Source of the DNA: Opisthocomus hoazin
Lineage: Eukaryota > Chordata > Aves > Opisthocomiformes > Opisthocomidae
Direction of reading: 5' to 3'
DNA length: 64,000 bases
Assembly (NCBI RefSeq): GCF_030867145.1
Contig: NC_134434.1
Coordinates: forward strand, 7,254,001-7,318,000
The notes below the pieces were generated by a model. That model was not told the DNA's origin. It did no database searches and was given only the letters and a program-made list of their open reading frames with translations. This document shows positions 27,901-41,081 of the stretch, one piece after another; the first letter of the stretch is position 1, and each line of letters starts with the position of its first letter. A program made the position numbers and the translations under genes.

Positions 27901-30900
27901 TGTGGCAGGTTTTGAAGGAAAAGATGTCTTGGCATTTCGCAAGGCAAAACGAACCGCCTGGCAGGGGCGGGAGGATGGTGAGGGCTTAAGGGGAGAGCAC
28001 TGCTTGGAGAGCCGTATGCCCACTGCTGCCCTTCCTCCCTGCCAGTGCCCAGCTCCTCACCAAAAGGCGCGGACCGACCCGTACAGGCACAATATTCACC
28101 CTTGTTCTTGCACCTACTTCCAACAGCCTGCTCTTTATCCCTGCTGCCTGAAGGACACAAGCAGGATAGGGAGGATAGAAAGAAAGATTTCTCCTTTTGC
28201 AGCTCCTAAAATTAAGATCTACAGAAAACAAAGGCAAAACCAAAAAGTTAAGAAAGTGCGTAAAAATATTTCCAGCGTTTACCTTAAAGCACTACTGGAG
28301 CAAAAGGCAATCAGTAGTGAACCGAGATCTTGCCTATAGCTCTTGAAAACTGGCCAGTTCCATTAACACAGTAATGGCAACGTGCAAGTGTGTGTATATG
28401 TGTATTTTTTTTTTTACATATAGATATATATAATTTTTCCCATGGAACTCTGGACTATGTGGATAGCTGGGCCAGGAATCCTATGAGAAGAGAACAGGAT
28501 TTCCCAGGAGATTTCCACCGCTTCCTCCCTGTCCTCAGGCCGGAAAGCTGCTGCTGTGAGAATTGTCCTTCCCTGGGTAATTTGGCCCATCCTCTGCAGT
28601 GCCGAACAACGCGGGGCCAAACCGATGGGAAACATCACATCATCTCTGGGTTTTTAATTAAAAAAAAAAAAAAAATGGTGTAAATATTGTTCATGATTTG
28701 GATAAATGTTCGGACTTGAGAAGACATTTGCAAACTGGGGCTCTGCGATCAGACTCGGGCAGTAAATCTGTCGGAGCCCGAGGCTGCTCCAGACCGACAC
28801 CGCTGTGCGGGGGGATGCACAGGCTGAAAGGCCAAGCCACCAACGCAGCCCCGACCGGGCACCCTTCAGAAGGCGGGACTTCGCCTATCTGGAGCCCACC
28901 TTGTTGATGTTTGTTCAACAATGAGGTATCCATGCTTGGCATAAAAATACTCCATCCACGGGAGAGAGAGTAGGATCAGCAGTATGCAGGTTTTCGAGAA
29001 ACAAACCCATTCTTCGCTTCATGGCTGGATTCTTCCCAGGACCCGGGGGAGTCAGGCCATTTCACTGCGTTCTTTGGGACGGAAATACTGTATAAAGTGA
29101 AACTTCTCTACTAAAAAAAAAAGTTTTCCTTGTTTTTTAAGTTTGGCTAAAGACATATTTCCTTATTGGCTGGCGTATCAAAGAAGAAAACATAAATGTT
29201 ACTTAATTTTAAGGAACTGGGGCTCTGTAAAGAAAATGGAAATGCAGCGTGCAGCCCTGTCGCACTCAGTTACTGTCCCCATCAGTAGCCTTTCCCAAGG
29301 CAGCCCCAGGAGGCCACCAATTCGCCCTATGCCAAAGAAAAATTAATTTGTGACTTCAGAACCTCAGGCAGACTAGGAAATATGACGGGTTTAATTTTTT
29401 GCAGACCTACGATAATGAGCCACGTTCCCTTCACAGTCACAGACAGAAACCTGCAGAAAATGCTTTGCCCATCTGCTCCTTCCCCACAGAGCAACGCAGG
29501 ATCTGTAGCTCTTTTTTTCTGTCTAGAGACTAGATGGCAGGTCCTTGGGCATCTCCTTGTGTTGTTATGTGCGTGAAGCAGTACGGGCAACGGCGCCTCA
29601 ACATTCCAGTTTCTAAAGAGACAGAAAATAAGGACTAGGTACCAACTGAAAAGCAAACTGAAAACAAGACGTTTGGATGTCCCTCACTTCCAAACATCCA
29701 GCACTACTACACAAAACAAACCCACCAAAACTATCCAACCTTGCACCAGGGACAAGGTTTCCCCAGATTTGTTGTCTCTACCATTGTGATCTGTTTATCA
29801 CCAAATGCCAAACTCACTTCTCTACAGGAGCTGTTTCGGACCTCACTGTTCCCAAGCAGACACCATATTCAGCCAGAGAGTCCCACCACCACCCAACGCC
29901 CACCAAGGGATTTTCTCTGTACAAGTCTTTCCGATTAAGAAAATACAAATCTGAAGGGAAAAAGATAAGGGAGGATCTCAGGAGCTGGACTGGGGCTTTT
30001 TCCGACTTCAAAACCTGCAGGTCGCACCTTTGTGAGGAAAGAGCAATGCCCACACCCAGCTCTGCACACAAAACCAGCCCTGTGCACTCAGCGGCCGTAA
30101 CTCACCCACATTTCGGACAGTGATCAGCGCCATGCCCCCCCCGCAGCCCTCCCCACGCTCGAGGAGGTCTCAGATCAGTGGGGAGGAGGTGAGAAGGGAG
30201 AGGAGGGCTGTTTGGAGTGAATTTCAGACTTTCGCATCCCCTCTCCAGATGTGCCGGGTAAGCGGCCGGGAGTGGAATCTGACTCCGGAGGAAGGGATTT
30301 AAGACATGATTTAGCAGTTTACCTCCAACGTTTGTCCTGAATTTTTTACGGAGCGGTTCGAAGTCAAGCTGAGAAGTTTCTCAAGCCCTCGTCCAAGCCG
30401 GCGGGGCCGCCGAGCCGGTGCCAACCCTCACCCTGTACCTCCCCGCAGATTCTAGGAACTTCACCCGAGCAAGGGAGGTATTTTTCTGCAACCTCCCTAC
30501 CTCGCCCTGTGCTTTTTGGCCAGGGCTGCGTAATACCGTTTGGCCTGTCCTGGCAGCCAAGTGCCAAGGTATATATGTACGTACCGATCAAAATGAATGG
30601 AGCTGCTGAATTAAGTGTTGGAGCAAAACCCCGCAGGACAATAAAATCCATTGATGGTGGAGCAGAGTCCAAGTCTCCGTTGCTCCGAGCCAGAGCTCCC
30701 ACAGCAGAGCCCTCTTGGTCTGAGCTATCCCTGCTGTGGGATGGTCACCAGCCTCCCAGCTGGATTCCTCCTGAGGAAAAGCCACTTCTCTCTGGAAACA
30801 CGATGGGCAGACCTCTGCTGCCAGCTCAGTGTGGGTTTAAGGCTTCTTTCGGGACACCTACCACCTAGCTTGTAGCCCTCTCAAGGACTGCCCAAGCCCA

Positions 30901-33095
30901 TGCTAGTTGGAAGAGGGAGTCCACATGCAGACAACGTCCTCCCGGTCACTCAGTCCACACAAATTGAGACTAGGCATGGTTGAGCATGCATTGGTCTAAG
31001 CTGGGTCCAGCACATGCCCTGGAAGCCTGCGTGACTCGAAGCAACGGTGGCTGCAGACCCCTTCGCTCTCCAATACTTTCATTATGCCATGCGAAGCAAA
31101 GAGTGAAAGATTCTTCCAGCTGCCACGCTGGGTTTGGGAGGGAAAAATATCACTGTGACTCATAAATGGAGCAAATTCAATATGGACAGCCATTGACAAG
31201 GGATAAATATGAAAGAAACCCCTAGGATGTCAATTCTACCGTTGCTGTCTGGCTCTTTTCTGACCATAACCACACTTTAAACACCAGTTTATGATGCAAA
31301 CAGCCAGCAACCTACTGCTGGAAGCTTGTGGAACAAACTACCCACTTCGCAGAGATAGCAACAGCCCAGGTAGACATGGGAAAGCCAGCTCGCTTGAAGG
31401 CTGAGCCAGGACAAGACGACTTGTTTGGCTCTGGGATGCAAACCACAGCTCTAAGCCATTGATGCTGGCCATCTGCATGTGAAAAAGCAAACATATAAAT
31501 AAAAATTACTGTGAATGGCAGAAAACGATGCTGGAGAACCTTCCCACTGGCTTGGCTTCTCCTTAGGCCTGGAAGCAGAGCTGTACCACAGCCAATGCTC
31601 AGCCAAAGCCAGCCTGCAATCGCTCGCCCACCTCCGTGCCCGGGCGGGGAGGCTGGGCTGCAAACCCTCTCCCACCCGCGGTTGTTGGAACAAGGGAGAG
31701 GCTGTACGCTTGCAGCTTCGGAAAATTATTAAAAAAAATGCCAATCAGTTGGTCAGAGCCTTTTTTTTTTTTTTAAATTTGGTTTTGAATGACACAAACC
31801 CTCCTGTATTGCAAAAAAAAAAAAAAATAATCTGCCACGGGTCAGTTTTGCAAACGGCGGAGTTCGCTTTCTGCAGAGGGCTGATCCATGGTCTGCCTGG
31901 GTTTTGGGTGAGGATGGAGGTCATAAAACTCCCTGGGCTGCCTCTGGGACGGACCCACTGCCTGACCCAAAGATCTCGTTTCAGCTCTCTCCCGTGGTAG
32001 CTTGTGTCTGCTGCTGAAGGCAGGGGAGATTCACGCTCAACGGCTGCACCGGTGCCACCAAACTGGTTTCTGGGTGTTGGTGGCAGTGACACCCCAGTAC
32101 ATGCGGGGAGTCCGACGTGCAGGACAGATAATGCACGGTGTTCCCCGCTCGCACACGGCCGCTCTCCAGCAGCTCTGGAACACGTAGCTTCCTCGCTCTG
32201 CTTGCGGGATCTTAAAAAGAGCCAAGAAGTGTGCTGGATACTCAACCTGAAAGCCGCCACACAAAAAAATGCAACCTCAGCCTCTCTTATTTTTACTTCT
32301 TTTTCTAAAAGACAGTTGTGCAGCTTTCCTCTGCGTGCCCGTGGGTCTGCCAGTCTGACAGCTTCAAAAGTTAGATAAACCCACCTTTTGGCCAGTTTTA
32401 AGGCCATCTGGGAAAAGACAGAGCTTCTGAAGGATGGAGCAGTGTGGCAGAAGGTGGTCAGGGAGAGGAAGAGAGGCCTGTGGATGTGGTGACAGAGAAA
32501 GGACTGCCCTGTGGACATGCAGCACATGGATGCATCGGACAGAAGCGAATTTACCCAGAGAAAGCTTTTGTGAATGCCCCAGTAACAGGAAAAGCTTTCA
32601 CCCACCTGCCCTGCTAACAGAGTAAGAGCTTCTCTCACTTCCACACCACCTTTGGAACAAGATTTACAGGATGGGAGCGATTTCTATCTAGCCCTCTTGA
32701 GCCAGATGTGCAACAGCTGCACAGCAGCACCGGAGCCCAGTCTCGTGCCATACCCAGCACTCAGCTCTGCTGCAAAGCACAGCCATAACCCCTTGCACTT
32801 GCTGTTTCCCACATTCCTGCACCCTGTGCCAACAGCACTGCAAAGGCTGGGCCTCTCCAGCAGGCAAAGCATGCAAAAACGGCCGGAAAGACCAACAAGG
32901 TGACATCGTGCCGTTCACACGGACTCACCGGCCCCTACGGTTTGCTCCACCATGGCAAGGCAAGACCCATCACTGCAAGCAAACCCTGCCTACCACCCTG
33001 CAGTTATCAGCAGAGCTCATGAACACAATTCACCCTCCTGACGATCATAATTAAAAAAAAGAAAAAGAGAGAGAGACAGGTGGCACACCCTTCAC
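21994..33095. other. Upstream non-coding DNA
   Basis: No supportable gene. Candidate regulatory stretches lie at about 22310-22745 and 26440-26880. There is a 24-bp tandem duplication at 22897-22937, a TG/TA-rich and T-run stretch at 28385-28440, and inverted homopolymers (T14 and A15) at 31761-31827. Long open frames such as 31745-32527 on the minus strand have no recognisable homology. Confidence 0.65.
22897..22937. repeat. Short tandem duplication, 24-bp period
   Basis: The 17-base string GTCACCCATCCCCTTCT occurs at 22897-22913 and again at 22921-22937, with AAATATT between. Confidence 0.9.
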
Positions 33096-33190
33096 TAGAG
33101 AGGTTTTCATAATGGTTAAACATTGGCCTGGAGCCAGACCACAGCTCTGAAAGCTCAGGGGCAGGAGGAAGGGACCTGGGATCTGAACTC
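33096..33190 (+). mobile_element. Possible degenerate tRNA-derived SINE
   Basis: TAATGGTTAAACATTGGCCT followed by GGAGCCAGAC resembles the A-box part of a tRNA-type SINE. GGGACCTGGGATCTGAACTC about 50 bases later resembles a B-box region. Spacing is longer than usual and the match is weak. It could be chance. Confidence 0.38.
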
Positions 33191-36100
33191 CGAATTTCAC
33201 AACTGGTCCCATGCACACAGAGGGACGAGCCCAAACCCCCCCATTCAGGAGGCTGAAGTCAGATCTCGATCTGAATTTGGTGGCTTGGGCCAGTTTCAAG
33301 AATCACAAATTACCTCTACTTATTATTATTATTAATAATAAAGTGTTATTTTATGCAGGAGCTTTGAGGTTCATTGTGATTTGCAGACAAGCTGTTAGAC
33401 CAGGGGTGGAACGCGCGGCTGGCAGGAGCCGGTGGGATTCGCATTGTCTCCAGCGCCGGGGCCGAACTCTGCCTGAGCCCCGCGATGGAACGCGCAGGTC
33501 TCGGCACCGCCGGAGCTCCACGCCAGCCCCCGGCCCCAGGCTGCAGGCGTTCACCTCGAACCCCCCCTCCCGAAAGCAGCAGCTCAGCCTCCTGCACCTT
33601 TGCCGTGAACATCTCCGGCCGGGATTGTCCCCTGTGGTGGCCACGAGCCCAGGGACCTTCTGCCAGGGAAGAAATTTCAGCAGCCAGAAGCAGGGCAAGG
33701 TCAGACACCAAATCAGTTCGGTGCAACCCATGCCAGCTCAAGTCTGCGCACAGCAATGTCATTGAGCTTTGGGGAAAAACTTTGTGAATACGGTTGTCTA
33801 GTTCTTCTTGTACCACCCTATTTTTGGAGTTTGTTAAGTAGCAAAAGAACCAAAACTGCAAAATAAAGATGTTGCTTCAACCTGCAAAATAAGAAGGGAG
33901 GGCTGGCGTCTGGAGAGGACCCACTGGATCATCTCTTTCCAACATGACTTCCAACAGATTTCCAAGAGCTCAGAGTGAGCTGCTGAACATCTTCACACTG
34001 AGCCAAACTGAGCCAGCAAAACCCTCTGCGTTCCTCAGAAACACACCCAGACAAGCAGCATTTCTGCTGATGCCAGGTGCTCCACCAGCTCCCACCAGCT
34101 CAGAAGCTGGCCCCAACCCCTCAGTGAACAGTTCCACTTCTCGGCTGTTCCTTGCAGTGCAAACCCTCCTGGTGACCTTCCACGTGCGCAGCCAGGCCGG
34201 TGTCAGCAGACTGGCCGACCTTCAGGCTAAGACCGCTGGAAGAGCTGATCATGTTCCTCAATCACGTTTGCAAATGAGCCCTCATTTCCCACCGGCCAGG
34301 CGAGCGAGGGCACTTTGTCCCCTGAAATCCTTGTCTTTGGCCAACGACACCAACCACCGAGCAGCCCTCGCTGCAGACGCTCAATGACATCAGATTCAAG
34401 GAGTGGGTAATGAATACTGAAAGGTGTGATTGCAGCCAAGCAGGCTGGCTAATCAGCTACTGATTTTGCTCTCGTGTCCTAGATCATTTAGAAACATAAT
34501 CTGGAGGTGGTGGGAGGGACAGGGGAGAACTAGCTGGAATTACTGTGGAAATGCAGTATCCCTTTCCACGTCTAAACACTGAATAATTATGGTGGTGACT
34601 CAGTTACCTCGTTATTCACCAGGCCATGGCCAAGTTCCCAAGCTAAGGAACTTGGATGTATCTTTTCCTCTGGCCCTTTTCTGCACTGGATCAAATGCAG
34701 CTCCACAGTACCACAAACCTTTCCAGGGTACTGCATTAGCAGTTGGATTGGGGAAAAAAAACCCTTTGGAATCAGTTTGGTATCTCTGCCTCCCTGAAAT
34801 CATAAAACACAAATACCCATTTCCTATTCCTACCCTGCTGTAACACAGACCCATCCACCCACACGAACACAGCCAGACCAAGGCTCTCCAACTGACGCAG
34901 CTCTCAGCACGAGCAAACAGAAGAACAGCTACAGTTTGGAGATTTCTTCATCGCAGATTACCTACTCCATGGATTTTGTAAAACCATCTAACATGATGGA
35001 TTACTGTGACTACGTTCAGCGATTCCACAGCAAAACAGTTTCTTTAATCTTCTGTACCAACCAAAGCACATGCTGCATGTACAGAGTACTTTATAAGTGC
35101 GCTGGCTTGTAGATGGGCTGCGTTAATAGCTGGGGTCCTGTTCTGAGGAGTTGGAGACCGCAAGGAACCATCTGGCTCATTTGGCCTCAGGGAACTATCA
35201 GTGGCTTATTGAAACTCAGAGTCCTGAGGTCACCATAGCTGGGACCTCAGCAGAGCAGGCAGCTCTCAGGAATGACTTACTACACAGCTGAAGCTACCGC
35301 CGCATCCCTCCATCGCTCCGATCTTCCTCACCCCTAACAACACCTTCCCACTAAACCAGCAACCCCACGGCACAGCCAGGGCACGGTCACTTAGCAAAGC
35401 CCTGTAAATCTCCTTGGCCAAGCTCTTTGTTTGCATGCCAGAAAAACGTGGTGGAAAGCTGATACCATGCGGAGAATTTCATCCTCTCTTTTCCGCAGAC
35501 CCGTGAGCTCATCACCAGCCATGGTGTACTGGGACAGAAAACACTCCCCAAGCCACAGCCATGGGCTGTTGTCCCACCTTGTGCAAAGAAGATTAGAGAC
35601 CAGGATCTTACGCTACAAGCAATGATGTTTTCCTTCTCCTAGATTTCAGCCGATCATTGCTCTCCCTCCCCTTCTTAATTATTCGAAACAATCCCTCTGC
35701 AAAAATGTTTCTGGTTTTCCGGCCCGTGAGGGTTTCCACACCTTCCCCCTCCCACAGCCGGAGGGGAGGACAGCCCTGGGATGTCAGGACGGTGAGAAAG
35801 CACACAGACCTGGGAATCACCTTCGGCAAGCCTGCATCCCTCACGACGGCTGTTTGTTTTGGACGCGAAGCCCAGTGCGTTGGGTTAGATGTTAGTCAAA
35901 CTGACCTTTCCTGTTTTCTGAGTCAACGGTCTTAGATCAGGCGAGTCAGGCACAAGATGTTGAAAATTAACGAGCATCTGGGGCTGACAGAGATCTGCTC
36001 GATTGAAGAAATGGCATGTGGTGGGAGAAAACAGCCTCATTTTCTCAGCTGAGGTTAGATGAGGACCCTTCTGCTCTGCTAAAAATCCTTGCTGGAGCCA

Positions 36101-37306
36101 CCATGAGCCGCTGCAGAAGAAAGGTCCCACAAAGCGCCGAGCAGTCCCAACCCCACCACGGAGTCAGCTGAAGGCACTCAGCATCCTGTAAGGTCAAACT
36201 CCACGTGCTGCCGGTTGCCATGCGAGGCTAATCCTGCTGATTGCCAGGACCTTGCCGGGAGGGCAGAACCGACTCTCCTGGGAGGGCTCCAACGGAGGGT
36301 GGAAGCACCAGGCAGGGAGTTAATGGGTCCTTAACGTTAAAGCTTCGTTAGCCCAATCCACCAGCTTCCCCTAAAATAGCCCAAGAGGTTCTGATATTTG
36401 CCCTAAGAGACTTCCCAGGTGGAGAAGTCTCCTCTCACACATGGACACCCTCCACACTCACCCAGTTATACTCCTGGCTTTTTGTTTCACATATGCTGCC
36501 AGACCAGTAAGACTGGATTTGATTTTCTTCGGGGGATTTTTTTTTTTTCTCTTATCCCAAAATATATCCCTCCTACCCCAGTAATACAGAAAAAATGTGG
36601 GCGTTCTCTGTGTAGTTTCAGGCAATTCTGGAGACCTCAGGTTTGTCCCCTTCTCAGGGGCTGGCGTTCAGACTGTCTCAGGGACCTCTTGGAAATTGGT
36701 TGGGACACCAAACCTGGACCGTTAGACCCCCAAAAGATAAAGGGTCTGATTCTGGACCTTAAGGTCAGTCTCTCAGCCAGCTCAGGACAAAGGGCAAGGT
36801 GAAGGACAAGCAAATCACTAATTAAAAAGCCCAGGAGGAGCTGTATGGGCAGCAGAAGACAGGAGCCTCCTTTCCTACAGACAGTCCTCGGCATCTGTGG
36901 AGTCTCTGAGGTCTAGTATAGGGGAAGCTCACATTGCCATTCTTTTTCTCAGCACTGTTTTACTGTATCTTCACAAATAACAAAAAAAAAATGGTACCTT
37001 CAACATCCTTTTTGTCGAATGTCACTGAATTTGGAGCAGGAGTTCAAGTGGAGGGTGTAAGGCACTGACGAGGGAGGAGGAGACGCCCATATACCTACAA
37101 AAGGGACGCTAAGCCTCACTAATAGGTGCAGATTGAAAAAACAAAACAAAACAAATCAAACCGTTTTCTAAAGAGCAAACATTCCCCGCTGCCAGGCCCT
37201 GGGGCCAGGGGCACAAGGACCGTCCCAGCCCAGGACTGGCAAGCAGCGCTGTCCTGGGCAGAGCTGATCCAAAATCCTCCTTTGTTTCTCAACTTGGCTC
37301 TTTTGG

Positions 37307-37378
37307 TTTTCTTTCCCTTCTTTTTTTTTCCCTCCCTTTTTCTTTCCTTTTCTTCTTTTTTTCCCCCTGTAAGGTAAC
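37307..37378. repeat. Uninterrupted 72-bp polypyrimidine tract
   Basis: Every base from 37307 to 37378 on the plus strand is C or T. Such tracts can form triplex DNA. Confidence 0.92.
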
Positions 37379-37810
37379 AATACCTCCTTTCAGGCACTGC
37401 CAAAGTCCTGCTCAAGCCCACTCAGATAAGAGCTGGCAGGAAAGGTAACTGCCATCACGATTTTGGCGAACGTTAACTACCTGAGGACAGCCTGGGTGGG
37501 GGATCACAGCAGTCGGTTGCGAGCACCTGGGCTATGTTTAAAAACACCACATTAAAAGACATCTCCCTCCCCGGATCCCCCTGAATTCCCAGTAAAGTCT
37601 CTCCAGCGTAAGTGGCTGTAAAAGACAGTGCTGAGCCCGGCGGGACTAGGTCGGCAGCCCTGCTCCACGCCAAGGTACGTTCTCCTGGTGCTTCTTCTGC
37701 GGCCGTTTCATTTACTTCGCTAAAATATTATTCTTCAGCCAGAGTTTATTTTGGATAAGTGCGGCAAGTAGAATTTGTAGCCCTAAATTCTCGAGTGCAG
37801 GTTTCAGAAT

Positions 37811-37892
37811 TAAAACTAAAAAATAAAATAAAATAATAAAGTAAAATAAAATAATAAAATCAAGTAAAATAAAATAATAAAATAAAATAAAG
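37811..37892. repeat. (AAAAT)n-type low-complexity repeat
   Basis: Alternating AAAAT and AAT units over about 80 bases with few interruptions. Confidence 0.92.
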
Positions 37893-38801
37893 GATGTCTT
37901 TTTTTGCTGGGGTTTCCCGGAGAACTGCAGGCTATCACTCGCTTGCCTGGGCTATGGCAAAGAGGCATTTTGTCTGCCGCTTCTGAAGGCAGCACCTGTT
38001 TTCATCCTTTTCTTCAAAGTCAAAAATCGTTTTGTATGTTATGAGTAGGAGCCCAGGATTACGATAAAGAGTGGTTTCAGACTGACAGCAAATTAAACTG
38101 TAAGCCAAGATATATATACACCATTCGGAGACATATTTATAATAGTTTTTTTCCTAAAACCAGAAAATATAATGATATTCTGTCATGGAGTCTGAGACTT
38201 TCAGTGTTATTATTAAGACATTGCAAACATTTCTAGGTAAAAACCTGGGAGCTGGATGGTGTTCTTCTCAGAATAAGCTTTTCCCACTTAGCAGCAGGAT
38301 GATTTCTTTTCTCATGTTCATGCAAAAAAAAGTACAATTTTTGCCAAGCTAAATGGCCGGCGCATATTTCTAATCCATCACAGATAGGAGAGGCAGGTAG
38401 ACGGACAGGCACAGAAAAACCAGTACTCCCTGCCCTCCCGATTTCTGGTTTTCTATCACACTCCACTTCTTAATTTTCATGCGATGAGTGTTACGCTGTT
38501 TTTTTTTTTAACTGTCAGCACGCTGTTCCTGTGACAGCCGTTCCTTCTTTTATGGTAGATAAATAAAGCAAATGAAAATAGAAGGAAAATGAAATAAATT
38601 ATACACTCCCAGCAAAGTTTAATTGTTAAATTTAAAAATAATAATAGTAAAAAAAAAACAACAAGCAATTCTGTTTATGGAGTAAATAGGGATTTAGAGA
38701 GAAATTCAAGCAGCACCTCCGGCCTGGCTGTCCTACCTGTTGGAGGCTCCAGGTCGGGACGGCTCCGTACGGAGACCTGGACCTCGGTATTTAAAACCAG
38801 C

Positions 38802-38830
38802 CTTTGATTTCAGCGCCTTTTGATCAAAGG
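38802..38830. promoter_or_regulatory. Paired TCF/LEF-like sites
   Basis: CTTTGAT at 38802-38808 and the near-palindromic CCTTTTGATCAAAGG at 38816-38830. The latter holds a full GATCAAAGG TCF/LEF consensus. They lie about 7.6 kb upstream of the SOX9 promoter. Occupancy is not shown by sequence. Confidence 0.4.
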
Positions 38831-41046
38831 CTCAGGGTCCTTACCCCGGCCCCTTTGGCCACCTGTCCCTGGAAGATCCCTTAATTATTCAGCACGGGGC
38901 AAAAAAGGGACAAATGGGTGAAGCGACCATGATGGGAACGTCTCAGGGCTGCAGGTCTGGCAGGGGCATCCCACCAGCCCCAGGTGCCCAGCAAGGCCAC
39001 GCGGCCCCCACCACCGAAGCGGCTGCCTTCAAATTATCTTTAAATGCTTTTCCCATGGGAAAAGGAGCCTGGGAGCTGCTCGGTGCCGTGTCCCTTGCTC
39101 CCCGGGACAGAGCAACCTCAGCATCCATGGGGAGCCGGAAAACCACGTCCCACACTCAGCAGCATCCTTGGGGCAAGGAAAACACTCGGTGCTCGCTGCC
39201 AGTCCCATCCCGCCCCGAACTGATGGAGAGAGACGTCCGTGTCCAACGGCAGAGAGACCAGGGAAAAAAAGGGCCCAAATTTCGCAGAGCGAAGCCGGAC
39301 CGAGGTGGTTTCAGCATCCCCTGCAGTGGGTGCCCACCGGGTGCAGGAAGGGACTCGCCCAGCAGCGAGGGAACGGGGTGGCCCTGAGCACCCCCTTCGC
39401 CTTCCCCCGCTCCCTGCAGCCCCAAGGTAGAAATACAACGCAAAATGCAAAAACCCCTTTTTATCTGAATTCTTAGACGCGTCTAAAGATTTATGTTATA
39501 TGTAAAATAAAATATTTGTGTAGCATTTGGGCCCATAGCTACGCACTTGGCATACAAGAGGAACAGCGAGACACAGCTCTGCGTTTTTGCAGTATATAGG
39601 AGGGCATGCATACGTGAGTCTGTGTTTAGATATATATATATATAACTAAAACAAATCCCTGTTTATTACTCAGTAGAGAAAACTGCAGGTTTTTTACATA
39701 AATAATCCCAGTGTAAATAAACTCCCCACCCTGAGCAAACTAAAAGTGATCCCGTAGCAGATTTCTCTATTTTTCAAATAAATCATCGTTCCACCCGAAC
39801 ATGGACCTGGCAGCTAGAATTTCCAAATCACTCAGGAGCGGCGGTGGGATGGGGGCTGGAAACAACCCAAACAAACAATTTTACAAGTTCCAGAAGTCAA
39901 ATGCTCCCCCCTCCTATATCCACCATCCCTCCCTCCACCCCCCCCCTTTTTTTTTTTAATTTCTTTTTTTAATTTGAAGAGCGGGAGGGGTGGGCGCTGC
40001 CGCGTTCGCTGGCCCATAGGAAAGCAGTGACCCAGGGACATCTGCAAGCCATTAGGACCCAGACTTCAGGTAGCTCCCAGAAACACGTGCTGGCCACATT
40101 ACACCCTCCAAGTATATTTCCACAACTTTACTTCTCCAAATAAACAGTCGGGCTCTCCCTGCATTAGCAAGGAACTGCACAAACAGGTAGAGAGAATGGC
40201 AGTTTTATTCCCCCTTCCAATTCTGATGGATTTCTTGTAAGCTGTTGCTGGGCTGTGTAATTTGAACTATTGCTTGGAAAACATAATAGGGCCGGTTTAA
40301 AATTACAGCCATTTGTTTATCTGTATGTGCCTATGAAACATCATGTTCGATTTGCGCAGCGCGTTCAGTTGCTTCTGCACCATCCCCGAGCTGCCGCTTA
40401 CAGGAGCGTGCGGCACAGAACAAATTGTTCAAAATAAAACTAAATATATATATATATATAAAAAAACTAGAATCCACCAAGGCTCATAATTGGGTTGAGA
40501 GATTTTTTTTTTTTAAATTTATATGCAGGTTTTATGCTTTCTAAAGCAATCCTACTTCTCTTTAACCTCGCTAAGGGCACGAGCCTTCACGATGCCACGT
40601 GCGTCCCTGCACGAGCATGGGGACAGGGGTGGCAGCGGCTGAACCCACAGCGAACACAGGCAGCGATGCCAACAGTGGGGCGCTCATCCCTTTACAAGCA
40701 AAAATGGAAAAAAATAGGTAGAAGACGATGCTGACCGCGTGTTGCCAGCATTTGCTTTAGGGGATTTTTCCTTTTCTGGAGGGCTCAGCATTGTTATGAA
40801 TGAAAACGACATCTTTTGTCCTTATTACCAGAGCTTTGCTTTGAGCTTTGATCAGTTTACCCTGTTTGATTCAAACCAGATTGATTTATCTTAGCGTCTG
40901 ACAGAGAACTGCTCCCAGCTCTGCCCGACGTCCACTCCAAGTGACGGCCGGGGGATGTTGTGGCTGGCAAACCAGGCAAATCCACAGCCACCCCTGATTG
41001 GGCCAGAAGAACTCACACAAGTTAAAGGTGCACCTGGGGGGGGGGG

Positions 41047-41047
41047 A

Positions 41048-41080
<33 letters not shown>
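41047..41080. repeat. (AAT)n microsatellite
   Basis: About ten AAT units, directly after a run of 11 G (41036-41046). Confidence 0.95.

Positions 41081-41081
<1 letters not shown>

Noticed and set aside
28658..28675. A run as a processed pseudogene tail
   Set aside because: No coding similarity or poly(A) signal in an appropriate position upstream.
31761..31827. T14 and A15 runs as a possible SINE hairpin or retroposed tail
   Set aside because: No target-site duplication or body similarity is visible. More likely two independent homopolymers.
40416..40432. Inverted SOX-like half sites GAACAAATTGTTC
   Set aside because: The half sites overlap too closely for the 3-4 base spacing of SOXE dimer sites.
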